Source: Pseudomonadota bacterium (GTDB lineage: Bacteria > Pseudomonadota > Gammaproteobacteria > Burkholderiales > Rhodocyclaceae). From it: a DNA stretch of 64,000 nucleotides. The notes under the pieces are model-generated. The model was not told the origin of the DNA. It made no database searches and worked only from the letters and a program-made list of their open reading frames with translations. Numbering within the stretch: the first letter of the stretch is position 1; every line of letters begins with the position of its first letter. Positions 15,607-24,026 of this stretch are shown in pieces. The position numbers and the translations under genes were made by a program. The stretch lies in assembly GCA_018261905.1 (NCBI GenBank), contig JAGTRU010000007.1, forward strand, positions 1-64,000, in the 5' to 3' direction.

Positions 15607-17868
15607 ATGAACTTGCCTTGCCGTCCGCTCGCCGCGGCGATAGCGCTCGCCTTTTCTTCAACCGCCATCGGCCAAAGCTCGCCGCAACCCACCACAACCC
15701 TGGACAACGTACGGGTTAGCGCCAGCAAGGTAAAAACCGCCGACCCCGAATCGACCACCGTCAGCCGCGGCGAAATCGCCGCCCAGCGCGCCGCCACCAG
15801 CGATACCGCGGGCCTGCTGAAAGATGTTCCGGGTGTCAGCCTGTCCTCTGCCGGCGGCGTTTCCAGCCTGCCCAGCATTCACGGCATGGCCGACGACCGC
15901 AACCGTATCAAGGTCGACGGCATGGACCTGATTTCGGCCTGCGCCAACCACATGAATTCGCCGCTCTCCTACATCGACCCGAGCAATGTCGACAGCATCA
16001 AGGTCTACGCCGGCATCAGCCCGGTCAGCCTGGGCGGCGACAGCATCGGTGGCAGCATCATCGTCAAATCCCGCGCCCCGCGCTTTGCCACGGCCGGCGA
16101 AGGCCTCCTGAGCGGCGGCGAACTGGGCAGTTTCTACCGTTCCAACGGCAACGCCTGGGGCGTCAATGCCTCGGCCACCCTGGCCAGCGAAAATCTCAGC
16201 CTGCGCTATACCGGCTCAACCGCCGAATCCGGCAATTACAAGTCGGCCAAGGATTTCAAGCCGGGCGCGCTGGCCACCAACACGCTGCCCGGTGACCATT
16301 GGATCGCCGGTAACGAAGTCGGATCATCCGCCTACAAGACCGAAAATCATGCGCTGAACCTTGCCTACCGACTCGACAACCACCTCTTCGACTTGAAATT
16401 GGCTTACCAGCACATCCCCTACCAGGGGTTTCCCAACCAGCACATGGACATGACGAAGAACGAGAGCACCCAGGTAAATTTCGGCTACACCGGAAAATTT
16501 GCCTGGGGCAATCTTGAAGCCCGCGTCTATCACGAGGAAACCCGGCATGAGATGAATTTCCTCAACGACAAACGCTACTGGTACCACTCCAGCTTCACCA
16601 TTCCGGGCATGCCGATGAACACCGAGGGCAAGAATACCGGCGCCCAGGTCAAGGCGGAAATCCAACTGTCGAACCGCGACCTGCTGCGCGTCGGCGGAGA
16701 ATATCAGCGCTATCGTCTCAACGACTGGTGGCCAGCCTCCTTCGCGATAGTCGGTGGCGTACCAGTCGGCGGCATGCAGCCCAATACCTTCGTCAACATC
16801 AACGACGGCCAGCGCGACCGTTTCGATATTTTTGGCGAATGGGAAGCAACTTGGAATGCCGACTGGCAGACCCTGCTCGGTGCTCGCAGCAGCACGGTCA
16901 TGATGGACAGCGGCAACGTCGGCGGCTACAACGCCAGCTACACTGCTGAGGCCAATGCCTTCAACAACGCCGAACGTTCGCGCACCGACAACAATATCGA
17001 CCTGACCGCCCTCGCCCGCTACACCGCTAATGAACGACTGGACTACGAAGGCGGCTATGCCCGCAAGACCCGTTCGCCGAGCCTTTACGAACGCTACACC
17101 TGGTCCACCGGCGGCATGGCGATGGCCATGAACAACTGGATCAACGACGGCAACGGCTATGTCGGCAACCCCGACTTGCAGCCGGAAGTCGCGCACACCC
17201 TGAGCTTTACTGCCGACTGGCACGACGCGACGCGCCGCACCTGGGGGATCAAGGTTACGCCGTACTACAGCCATGTCGACAACTACATCGACGCCAAGCG
17301 CTGTTTCACCGCTGCCGCATCCGGCACCTGTGGCACGGCCAACCAGACGGCCACCGGCAAGTTCGTCTACCTGACCCTGGCCAACAACGATGCCCGCCTC
17401 TACGGCCTCGACCTCTCCGGCTTTGCCACGCTGGGCAAGATTGAGGGAGTGGGCAGTTTCATCGCTCGCGGCCTGCTCGGCTACGTCAAGGGCGAAAACC
17501 GGAGCACCGGCGACAACCTGTACAACATCATGCCGCTCAATGCCAAACTGGCACTGGAACACCGTCTCGGCAACTGGACCAATACCGCCGAAAGCGTTCT
17601 TGTCGGTGGCAAACACGATACTTCCCAAGTCCGCAACGAGGTGCCGACCAGCGGCTATGGCCTGCTCCACCTACGCAGCAGCTACGAATGGAAGAATGTG
17701 CGTCTCGACCTCGGCCTGGAAAACGTCTTCGACAAGCAATATGCCTTGCCGCTGGGCGGCGCCTACATCGGCCAAGGCACAACCATGTCGCTCGGCGGGC
17801 CTGCCTACGGCATCACCGTTCCCGGCATGGGTCGTTCGCTGTACGCCGGCATCAATATCAAGTTCTGA
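15607..17868 (+). CDS. TonB-dependent outer-membrane receptor, possibly for copper
   Basis: A 753-residue receptor. The start at ATG 15607 gives a clean signal peptide (PLAAAIALAFSSTAIGQ) and has AGGGGA upstream. The plug contains LKDVPGVSLSSAGG, IHGMADDRNRIKVDGMDL and VKVYAG-type residues; the barrel ends in NIKF. The plug segment around CANHMNS and the Met/His-rich QHMDMTKNES resemble a subgroup linked to copper, but this is a weak inference. A strong terminator follows the gene, so it is transcribed alone. Confidence 0.85.
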   Translation: MNLPCRPLAAAIALAFSSTAIGQSSPQPTTTLDNVRVSASKVKTADPESTTVSRGEIAAQRAATSDTAGLLKDVPGVSLSSAGGVSSLPSIHGMADDRNRIKVDGMDLISACANHMNSPLSYIDPSNVDSIKVYAGISPVSLGGDSIGGSIIVKSRAPRFATAGEGLLSGGELGSFYRSNGNAWGVNASATLASENLSLRYTGSTAESGNYKSAKDFKPGALATNTLPGDHWIAGNEVGSSAYKTENHALNLAYRLDNHLFDLKLAYQHIPYQGFPNQHMDMTKNESTQVNFGYTGKFAWGNLEARVYHEETRHEMNFLNDKRYWYHSSFTIPGMPMNTEGKNTGAQVKAEIQLSNRDLLRVGGEYQRYRLNDWWPASFAIVGGVPVGGMQPNTFVNINDGQRDRFDIFGEWEATWNADWQTLLGARSSTVMMDSGNVGGYNASYTAEANAFNNAERSRTDNNIDLTALARYTANERLDYEGGYARKTRSPSLYERYTWSTGGMAMAMNNWINDGNGYVGNPDLQPEVAHTLSFTADWHDATRRTWGIKVTPYYSHVDNYIDAKRCFTAAASGTCGTANQTATGKFVYLTLANNDARLYGLDLSGFATLGKIEGVGSFIARGLLGYVKGENRSTGDNLYNIMPLNAKLALEHRLGNWTNTAESVLVGGKHDTSQVRNEVPTSGYGLLHLRSSYEWKNVRLDLGLENVFDKQYALPLGGAYIGQGTTMSLGGPAYGITVPGMGRSLYAGINIKF

Positions 17869-17888
17869 GCGCCACGCCGAGCGCTGCC

Positions 17889-17917
17889 AAAGCCCCGGAG
17901 CAAACCGGGGCTTTTTC
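17889..17917 (+). terminator. Intrinsic terminator of the receptor gene
   Basis: A 10-bp perfect stem (AAAGCCCCGG / CCGGGGCTTT) with a six-base loop, ending in TTTTTC, 20 bp after the receptor stop. Confidence 0.85.
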
Positions 17918-18141
17918 ATTTCCGGCCCTTTTTCCCGAATCGTTGGCACAGCCTAGATGCCGGCCTGCGCCCCCTCAAGTCAAAGCGCACCAGACACCGG
18001 CAAAACCGGCAAAAACCGCGGTGTCTCAAATTGACACACCTTCTTGCATAATTCGGCCGGCGCCTGGTTTTTTGCGATCAAGTCCTAGAATGAAACTCTC
18101 TTTATCCGTCTTTGTTTCATTTATCGTGAGGTGTCAGGGCC

Positions 18142-18828
18142 ATGAAAGCAGACGAACTGCTGTACCAATTACTGGGTGTCGAAGCGCCCTGGCAAATTGT
18201 GCAGATTCGCGGCGATCTCGGGAAGGACCAGATCGATGTCTGGATCGCACAACAAACCGGCCGCAGCGGCTGGTTCTTCGGCAGCAAACCGAATATCCCG
18301 CCCGGCCAGGAACAGGTCTGGCGCCACATCAATCTCGGCAGTTCGCGCTGCGTCATTCATTCCGTCGTCAGCACCAGCGCCCCGCCGTGGAACGGCCAGG
18401 CCGGCCAGCCCTTCACGCACGCCATGGCGCAACTGGTCGGGGCGATGATGCGCGACGGTATCAAGCTGCAAAGTATTTGCGCCATTCTCGACATCACCGT
18501 TGCCGATCTGTGGAAATTCAAGCACTCCCTCGACAGCGGCAAGGCGGGTCTGGCCGACCATGCGCCGGCCGCGGCGACGGAGAGCGATGAACGGAAGTCG
18601 CGGGTGGCCGACCAGGACGATCCGATCTGGCTAAAATTGCTCGATGGCGCGGTCAATATCGACATTCGCCTGCTCAGCCTGAAATTCCTCATGACCAAGC
18701 TCCGCGAACAGATCCGCCACATTACCGACGACGAGGTCCGCACGCTCAAGGCCTACGAACTGCATCGCTTCGTGGTCCGTCACGAACAGATGCTCGACCA
18801 CGAACTGAGCCAACTGGCCAAGCTTTGA
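18142..18828 (+). CDS. Protein with ISL3-transposase-like N-terminal domain
   Basis: A 228-residue protein. Residues 1-135 follow the order of the N-terminal region of ISL3/IS204 transposases: LLxLLGVEAPWQI, then VWRHINLG where transposases have WRHLDF, then FTHAMAQLVGAMMR and an HTH-like stretch ICAILDITVADLWKFKH. The zinc-finger cysteines of the transposases are missing and there is no DDE catalytic domain; the C-terminal 90 residues are helical and unfamiliar. It looks like a domesticated DNA- or protein-binding domain rather than a transposase fragment, since the frame is intact and it has its own start. The next gene begins 21 bp later and is probably co-transcribed. Confidence 0.6.
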   Translation: MKADELLYQLLGVEAPWQIVQIRGDLGKDQIDVWIAQQTGRSGWFFGSKPNIPPGQEQVWRHINLGSSRCVIHSVVSTSAPPWNGQAGQPFTHAMAQLVGAMMRDGIKLQSICAILDITVADLWKFKHSLDSGKAGLADHAPAAATESDERKSRVADQDDPIWLKLLDGAVNIDIRLLSLKFLMTKLREQIRHITDDEVRTLKAYELHRFVVRHEQMLDHELSQLAKL

Positions 18829-18849
18829 CCCCGCCCCACAAGGAATTCC

Positions 18850-19842
18850 ATGATGAAAGCTACTACTGGACTGATGTCCGTCGGGCGCGCCGCTGAGTTG
18901 ATCAGCGCCGGCAAGTACCTCAACATCGCCGGCGACGAGGAAGCCTTGAAGCAATTGCCCAAGGGCAACTGGATCGGCGGCACCATCCCCTATTTCATGG
19001 CCGACGACGGCGGTGTGATCTCCCGCGACCGGGTCTTCGTCAACGAAATCGAGGTCTTCGGCGCGGCGCCGAGCATCCGCCTGCTCGACGTCGATTCCCT
19101 GCCGCAAATCTGTCGCAACGCCCCGGAAAACGGCTACACCATCCTCGTCGTACCGGCCTTCGGCCCCTGCCACAGCAGCTTTGCCGAAAACGCGCCGAAT
19201 TACGAAGAGATGTACATGAAGCCGCTGATCGGCTGGGTGGCCGGCGTCCATCTCGACGATCTCGGCCAGCGCACGCCCAAGGTCGCGCTCGGCACCACCG
19301 GCGAACTCTCCGACCAGCATGCGGTGGTCATCGACGTTCCCCTGCCGGCGGAAAAGTTTGCCCGCATCGACATCGTCAATCTCTTCAAGCCCGGCCGTGG
19401 CGCCGCCATCACCTTCGAGAACACCGGCTTTGCCGCCGGCGACTGTCGCCTGGGCGGCCAGCCGGCCAATCTGGCCGACTACCTGCTGGCCGGCAAAATC
19501 GATACCCGCCTGCCGCTGGTCGCCGACTACTGCGGCGCGGCGATCAACGTCAGCATCAAGGCCATCGACGCCGCGGCCAAAAGGGTCGAGTTCTACGCCC
19601 CGGTCTTCCCCGGCGTCGAATACCGCATCGCCGAGCCGCTCGCCGACTACGTCAGCGCCTTCCAGTCGGCGCTGCCGCGGATCGAAGGCAGCATCACCTT
19701 TTCCTGCAACTGCATCCTCAATTTCCTGTACTCCGAACTGGCGGGGAAACGCACTGGCCATATCACCGGACCAATCACCTTCGGTGAAATCGCCTACCAG
19801 TTGCTCAACCAGACGCTGGTCTACCTGACCATCGAGGGCTGA
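18850..19842 (+). CDS. DUF6976-like protein of unknown function
   Basis: A 330-residue soluble protein with no signal peptide or membrane helices. It contains PKGNWIGGTIPYFMADDGG, a cysteine-containing segment GPCHSSFAENAPNYEEMY, and FSCNCILNFLYSELAG near the C-terminus. The layout recalls FIST-type sensory domains, and I associate it with the DUF6976 family, but only tentatively. AAGGA precedes the start. It is paired with the ISL3-like domain gene 21 bp upstream. Confidence 0.6.
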   Translation: MMKATTGLMSVGRAAELISAGKYLNIAGDEEALKQLPKGNWIGGTIPYFMADDGGVISRDRVFVNEIEVFGAAPSIRLLDVDSLPQICRNAPENGYTILVVPAFGPCHSSFAENAPNYEEMYMKPLIGWVAGVHLDDLGQRTPKVALGTTGELSDQHAVVIDVPLPAEKFARIDIVNLFKPGRGAAITFENTGFAAGDCRLGGQPANLADYLLAGKIDTRLPLVADYCGAAINVSIKAIDAAAKRVEFYAPVFPGVEYRIAEPLADYVSAFQSALPRIEGSITFSCNCILNFLYSELAGKRTGHITGPITFGEIAYQLLNQTLVYLTIEG

Positions 19843-20041
19843 AAACAAGCGTCCCCGGCCGCCGGTCCACCTGCCACGGCGAGCCAGGGAGGCCGGCGGG
19901 CGTATTGCGTTTGCCGGCCGTTGCTGCAATGCTTCGTCGTTGCCCGCGGACTGACGATCATGCCGCTGCGAAAATCACCGTGGCGAATGATCGTGCGCCA
20001 GAGCATTCCGTCACCCCCAACGACAGAGAAAGTTGCATTCG

Positions 20042-20668
20042 ATGACAAGCACGACGCCGCGCAAGCCCTTCTCGATGATTCGCGAATTCCAGCTCGCCGA
20101 CTGGTTCACCCTCGGCAATGCCATCTGCGGCACCGGAGCGCTGTTTTCCATCATGAGCTATCTGGAATTCCGCGATGTCCGGCACATCTACTTTGCCTGC
20201 ACCCTGGTCTTCGCCGCGCTGATCTTCGATATCCTGGACGGCCGCATCGCCCGCTGGCGGCAGAAATCGTCGCTGCTCGGCCAGGAACTCGACTCGCTGG
20301 CCGACGTCATTTCCTTCGGCGTGGCACCGGCCATCATCGCCTACGGCTGCGGCATGCAGGGCCTCTACGACCGTATCGTGCTGGTCTACTTCGTGACCTG
20401 CGGCGTCTCCCGCCTGGCCCGCTACAACGTCACCGCTGCCGAGCTGTCCGAGGGCGGCGACAAGGTCAAGTATTTCGAAGGCACGCCGATCCCGACCTCG
20501 ATCCTGCTCGTCCTCGTCCTCGCCATTGCCGCCAGCTTCGATGCCGTGCGCCAGGGTCTGTGGTTCGGCGAAATCACCCTGCTCGGCTTCACGCTGCACC
20601 CGCTGGTCCTGATGTTCGCCCTCTCCGGTTCGCTGATGATCAGCCGTTTCCGCATTCCCAAGCTGTGA
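20042..20668 (+). CDS. pssA: CDP-diacylglycerol-serine O-phosphatidyltransferase
   Basis: A 208-residue membrane enzyme of the CDP-alcohol phosphatidyltransferase family, with the signature D-x2-D-G-x2-A-R-x8-G-x3-D-x3-D read as DILDGRIAR followed by LGQELDSLAD. It forms phosphatidylserine from CDP-diacylglycerol and serine, the precursor of phosphatidylethanolamine. Several hydrophobic helices follow. The ATG at 20042 is preferred to a TTG nine bases earlier. Its length fits the short PssA subclass. Confidence 0.85.
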   Translation: MTSTTPRKPFSMIREFQLADWFTLGNAICGTGALFSIMSYLEFRDVRHIYFACTLVFAALIFDILDGRIARWRQKSSLLGQELDSLADVISFGVAPAIIAYGCGMQGLYDRIVLVYFVTCGVSRLARYNVTAAELSEGGDKVKYFEGTPIPTSILLVLVLAIAASFDAVRQGLWFGEITLLGFTLHPLVLMFALSGSLMISRFRIPKL

Positions 20669-20707
20669 GCGACGAAGAATAACCGGACACCACCCACCGG
20701 AACCAGC

Positions 20708-21046
20708 ATGATCCCTACTCCCGACTACGCCAGCAACCAGCCCGAGCGCGCCGCAATCGACGCCCTGGCCGGGCCGACCCTGCTTGAATTCGGTGCCGAT
20801 TGGTGCGGCCATTGCCAGGCGGCGCAGCAACCATTGGCCGAGGCCCTGGCCGGAGCGCTCACCATTCGTCACCTGAAAATCGAGGACGGTCCCGGCCGGC
20901 CGCTCGGCCGATCTTTTCGCGTCAAGCTGTGGCCGACCTTGATCTTTCTTCAGGATGGCCGGGAAATCGCTCGTCTGGTCCGGCCGACGGCCGCGCCGGA
21001 AATTGCCGAAGCGCTGGCCAAACTCGCCAGCCAAGCCGGCGGCTAA
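20708..21046 (+). CDS. Thioredoxin-family protein
   Basis: A 112-residue thioredoxin fold with the active-site motif WCGHC (residues 32-36) in EFGADWCGHCQAA and the cis-proline region LWPTLIFLQDG. Classical thioredoxin has WCGPC; the WCGHC form is more oxidising and PDI-like. No signal peptide, so cytoplasmic. It follows pssA by 39 bp, and its stop overlaps that of the convergent aminopeptidase gene. Confidence 0.85.
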   Translation: MIPTPDYASNQPERAAIDALAGPTLLEFGADWCGHCQAAQQPLAEALAGALTIRHLKIEDGPGRPLGRSFRVKLWPTLIFLQDGREIARLVRPTAAPEIAEALAKLASQAGG

Positions 21047-21984
21047 GCTTCCACCGCTTCCGCCACCCAACCCAGGGCCTTGATGCAGGCGCTGGCGATC
21101 GGCGTAGATAAACCGCCGTGACCGGCGCCGGCCACCGGCATCCAGATCGCTTCCGGCCAGGCATTGTGCAGTTGCTTGGCAATCTGCGGCGGGCAGACCG
21201 GGTCGGCCATGCCTTGCACGATGCTGGTCGGGATGTGGCGCAGGCGGTCGATACCGGCCAGTAACTGGCCGGGCGCCAGGAAACAGTGATGCACCAGGTA
21301 ATGCAACTGGATGCGCGCCTTGGCCAGGTGCACGGCGTCGGGCGGCGCGGCCAGCGGCGCCTCGCCCATCAGGGCCCGCTCGTAATCGAGCCAGGCGCGG
21401 GCGGCGGTGGTGGCGACCGCGGGATCGTCGGCCAGGATGCGGGCGGCGTAGGCCGCCAGCAGGTCGTCGCGCTCGGCCACCGGCAGGGCGCCGGCAAATG
21501 CCCGCCAGGCTTTCGGCACGGCGCCATGACTGCCCTGCACGTAGGCCCGGACTTCTTCCGGCGTGCCGAGGAAAATGCCGCGCAACACCAGGCCGAGCAC
21601 GTTTTCCGGGTAGCTCTGGGCATAGGCCAGGGCCAGCAGACTGCCCCAGGAGCCGCCGAAAACGATCCAGGCGGAAATGCCGAGGGCTTGGCGCAGGTAT
21701 TCCAGATCGGCCACCAGGTGTGCCGTGGTATTCGCTTCGATACTGCCGAGCGGCTGGCTGCGGCCGCAGCCGCGCTGGTCGAACAATACCGCGTGGAAAC
21801 GCTGCGGATCGAATAGCCGACGCTGGGTAGCCGAGCAGCCGCTGCCCGGGCCGCCGTGCAGGAAAAGCACCGGCAGGCCGTGTTCGGCGGCGCATTCTTC
21901 GACGTAGACGACGTGGCCATCGCCGACATTCATCTGCCGGGCATAGCGGGGCTGGCTGACGGGAAACAAGGGATCGACTGGCAA
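21043..21984 (-). CDS. pip: Prolyl aminopeptidase (alpha/beta hydrolase)
   Basis: A 313-residue enzyme with the proline iminopeptidase landmarks HGGPGSG (oxyanion-hole region), DQRGCGRS, the nucleophile elbow GGSWGS, and a C-terminal catalytic His in GAGHGG. It removes N-terminal proline from peptides. The start is a TTG directly abutting the TGA of the upstream response regulator; homology supports this start because the N-terminus aligns with the family from MPVDPLFP. It is the last gene of the SoxYZ-like/TonB/receptor/kinase operon, where a link to PQQ or metal uptake is not obvious. Confidence 0.85.
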   Translation of the reverse strand: MPVDPLFPVSQPRYARQMNVGDGHVVYVEECAAEHGLPVLFLHGGPGSGCSATQRRLFDPQRFHAVLFDQRGCGRSQPLGSIEANTTAHLVADLEYLRQALGISAWIVFGGSWGSLLALAYAQSYPENVLGLVLRGIFLGTPEEVRAYVQGSHGAVPKAWRAFAGALPVAERDDLLAAYAARILADDPAVATTAARAWLDYERALMGEAPLAAPPDAVHLAKARIQLHYLVHHCFLAPGQLLAGIDRLRHIPTSIVQGMADPVCPPQIAKQLHNAWPEAIWMPVAGAGHGGLSTPIASACIKALGWVAEAVEA

Positions 21985-22638
21985 TCAGGCCTCGATCAGG
22001 CCGTTGCGCACGGCGACCAGCGCCAGTTCCGCGGAGTTCTGGACATTGAGCTTCTGCTTGATGTTGTAGAGATGGGTGCCGACCGTGCTCGGGCTGAGGC
22101 AGAAATCACCGGCCACTTCGTTCACCGAGCGCCCTTCGGCGAGCTTGATGAACACCGCGAGTTCGCGCTCGCTCAGGGTTTCCAGCGGATTGCTCGAGCC
22201 CGACAACTGGCCGAGTGCCACCGCCGCCGCCAGTTCCGGATCGAGATAGCGGCGGTTGCCGGCAACCTGGCCGACGGCACGCAGGAACTCTTCCGGCGCT
22301 GCCCGCTTGCACAGGTAGCCGAGCGCCCCCAGACGCAAGGCACGCACCGGCACGATATCGTCGTGGTGCGCCGAGAGCATCAGCACGCGGGCCTTGCCAT
22401 CCCAGGCGATCAGGCGCTCGAGGGCGACCAGACCGCCGATGCCGGGCATCGAGACATCCATCACCACCAGCGTCGGCGCCGGTACCAGTTCGGCATAGCG
22501 CTGGACGGCCCGCTCGCCGTTCTCGGCCTCACCGACCACCGTCGCGCCGGCCCCTTCGAGGAGCAGGCGAAAACCGAGGCGGACGACGGCGTGGTCATCG
22601 GCCAGCAAGACCCGGATGCCTTGCAGATCATGGTTCAT
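21985..22638 (-). CDS. NarL/FixJ-family response regulator
   Basis: A 217-residue regulator: receiver domain with phospho-acceptor Asp61 (VVMDVSMPG) and acidic pair at residues 14-15 (LLADDH), then a LuxR-type HTH with LSERELAVFIKLAEG and CLSPSTVGTHLYNIKQKL. The ATG at 22638 overlaps the kinase stop (ATGA). It is the output partner of the histidine kinase upstream and, being in an operon with a TonB receptor and quinoprotein accessory genes, probably controls alcohol dehydrogenase or uptake genes. Regulators of this class act in the exaE/pedR2/agmR-type control of quinoprotein genes. Confidence 0.88.
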   Translation of the reverse strand: MNHDLQGIRVLLADDHAVVRLGFRLLLEGAGATVVGEAENGERAVQRYAELVPAPTLVVMDVSMPGIGGLVALERLIAWDGKARVLMLSAHHDDIVPVRALRLGALGYLCKRAAPEEFLRAVGQVAGNRRYLDPELAAAVALGQLSGSSNPLETLSERELAVFIKLAEGRSVNEVAGDFCLSPSTVGTHLYNIKQKLNVQNSAELALVAVRNGLIEA

Positions 22639-24026
22639 GGTTCTTCCTCCAAAATAATGGCGGCGACCGGTTCGGGGAAACCGGCGCGCAGCCGAAAACC
22701 GCCGGCGGCCGGCGATTCGCGTTGCAAATAGCCACCCAAGACGGCCAGCCGTTCGGTCATACCCTGCAAACCGAGGCCGCAGCCGGCCTGCGGCGATGCG
22801 TGGCAGTGCTGGCCGTGCCCGTTGTCGGCCAGGGAAATTTCCCACTCGCCGTCGTGCCGGAGGATTTTCAGATCGACCCGGCTGGCCGCGGCATGGCGAA
22901 CGACATTGGTCAGCCCTTCCTGCACGATGCGGAGCACCGTCTGCCCCCGGACATCGCCCGCCACCTGGTCGCCGCAACGCAGTTCCACGGCCAGTTCGAT
23001 TTCCTCGTGCTGCCGGCGCCAGGCGGCGAGTTGCCGCTCAAGCGCGGTTTGCAGGCTACCGGCGGCCGGCGGCCGCAGACGGAGCAGGATATTCTTGACG
23101 CCGTCCTGCATCTCGCCGGTCACCGCAACGATGCTTTGGGCGTGGCTGTGCAGCGCCGGCTGCTCACCGGTGCGCTGGACGATGGCGCCGGCCAGGGCGC
23201 GCACGGCGGTGATGCCCTGGGCCAGTTCGTCGTGCAGTTCGCGGGCAATGCCGCGCCGCTCGGCTTCGAGCCGGCCCTGCAGACAGCGCGCCAGTTCCTG
23301 TTCGGTTTCCAGGCGCACGTTGTCATTGACCGCTTCCGTCAGGCGGTCGGCCATGCCGTTGAAGGCGCGCGACAGGCGGCCGAGTTCCGGCGTCGCAAAA
23401 ACCGGCAAACGGGTGTCGAAACGCCCGGAACCAGTCCGGTCGAGCGCCGTCATGACCTGTTCCAGCGGGCGCAGGGCGCGGTCCAGGGCGCGCCGGCTGA
23501 CGACAAAAATCACCGCGAGCAGGGCCAACGCCCAGCCGGCCATGGCCAGCAGATCGTCCCAGGCGTCGATCACCGAGCGCGAGGCATCGGGGTAAAGCAC
23601 CAGTTGCAGCTCGCCGACCACCAGGTGGCGCGGCGCGAATTCCGGCGTCAGCAAGCCGGCGAACCAGTCCGGCACGCGGCGCCCGGCCTTGTAGCTCGGC
23701 GGCGGCGAACGGTAGAGCCGGCGGCCATCGGCGGCGAGCACTTCGAGCGCATTGGCGCGGATTCGGCCGAGCGGCTGGACGACCGCCAGCAGGCGCCCCG
23801 GCAGCGCATCCGGCGGCACGCCCTGCAACTCGCCGGCCAGGGCCTGCAGCCACTGCACCGAGACCCGGTTCGCCGCTTCAACTTCCTCGTGGATGGCGTT
23901 GCGCGACCCGTGCAGCCACAAGCCGGCGAGGACCAGCAGCAGACTGGCGGCCAGGCCGGTGAACACCAGGCCGACGCGGGTATGCAGGTTGAGACGTTCG
24001 CGGCTCGGCAGCAGTTGGCGCATCAT
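22635..24026 (-). CDS. Sensor histidine kinase, NarX/HisKA_3 type
   Basis: A 463-residue membrane kinase: first membrane helix near residues 18-40, a periplasmic domain of about 115 residues, second helix near 160-180, HAMP, then the HisKA_3 phospho-acceptor box ARELHDELAQ (His near 265) and an ATPase domain with EGLTNVVRHA and GLGLQGMTERL. The periplasmic part has no recognised fold. It overlaps the receptor gene before it and the regulator after it by 4 bp each, so it is part of one translationally coupled unit. The signal may be an alcohol or a metal such as a lanthanide; that is inference from context. Confidence 0.88.
   Translation of the reverse strand: MMRQLLPSRERLNLHTRVGLVFTGLAASLLLVLAGLWLHGSRNAIHEEVEAANRVSVQWLQALAGELQGVPPDALPGRLLAVVQPLGRIRANALEVLAADGRRLYRSPPPSYKAGRRVPDWFAGLLTPEFAPRHLVVGELQLVLYPDASRSVIDAWDDLLAMAGWALALLAVIFVVSRRALDRALRPLEQVMTALDRTGSGRFDTRLPVFATPELGRLSRAFNGMADRLTEAVNDNVRLETEQELARCLQGRLEAERRGIARELHDELAQGITAVRALAGAIVQRTGEQPALHSHAQSIVAVTGEMQDGVKNILLRLRPPAAGSLQTALERQLAAWRRQHEEIELAVELRCGDQVAGDVRGQTVLRIVQEGLTNVVRHAAASRVDLKILRHDGEWEISLADNGHGQHCHASPQAGCGLGLQGMTERLAVLGGYLQRESPAAGGFRLRAGFPEPVAAIILEEEP

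Noticed and set aside
16324-17670. Minus-strand frame of 448 codons
   Set aside because: Antisense of the receptor at 15607; no motif support.
21985-24026. NarX/NarL nitrate system for the kinase/regulator pair
   Set aside because: Only the HisKA_3/LuxR architecture is shared; no P-box-like periplasmic motif and no nitrate genes nearby, whereas the operon context is quinoprotein.
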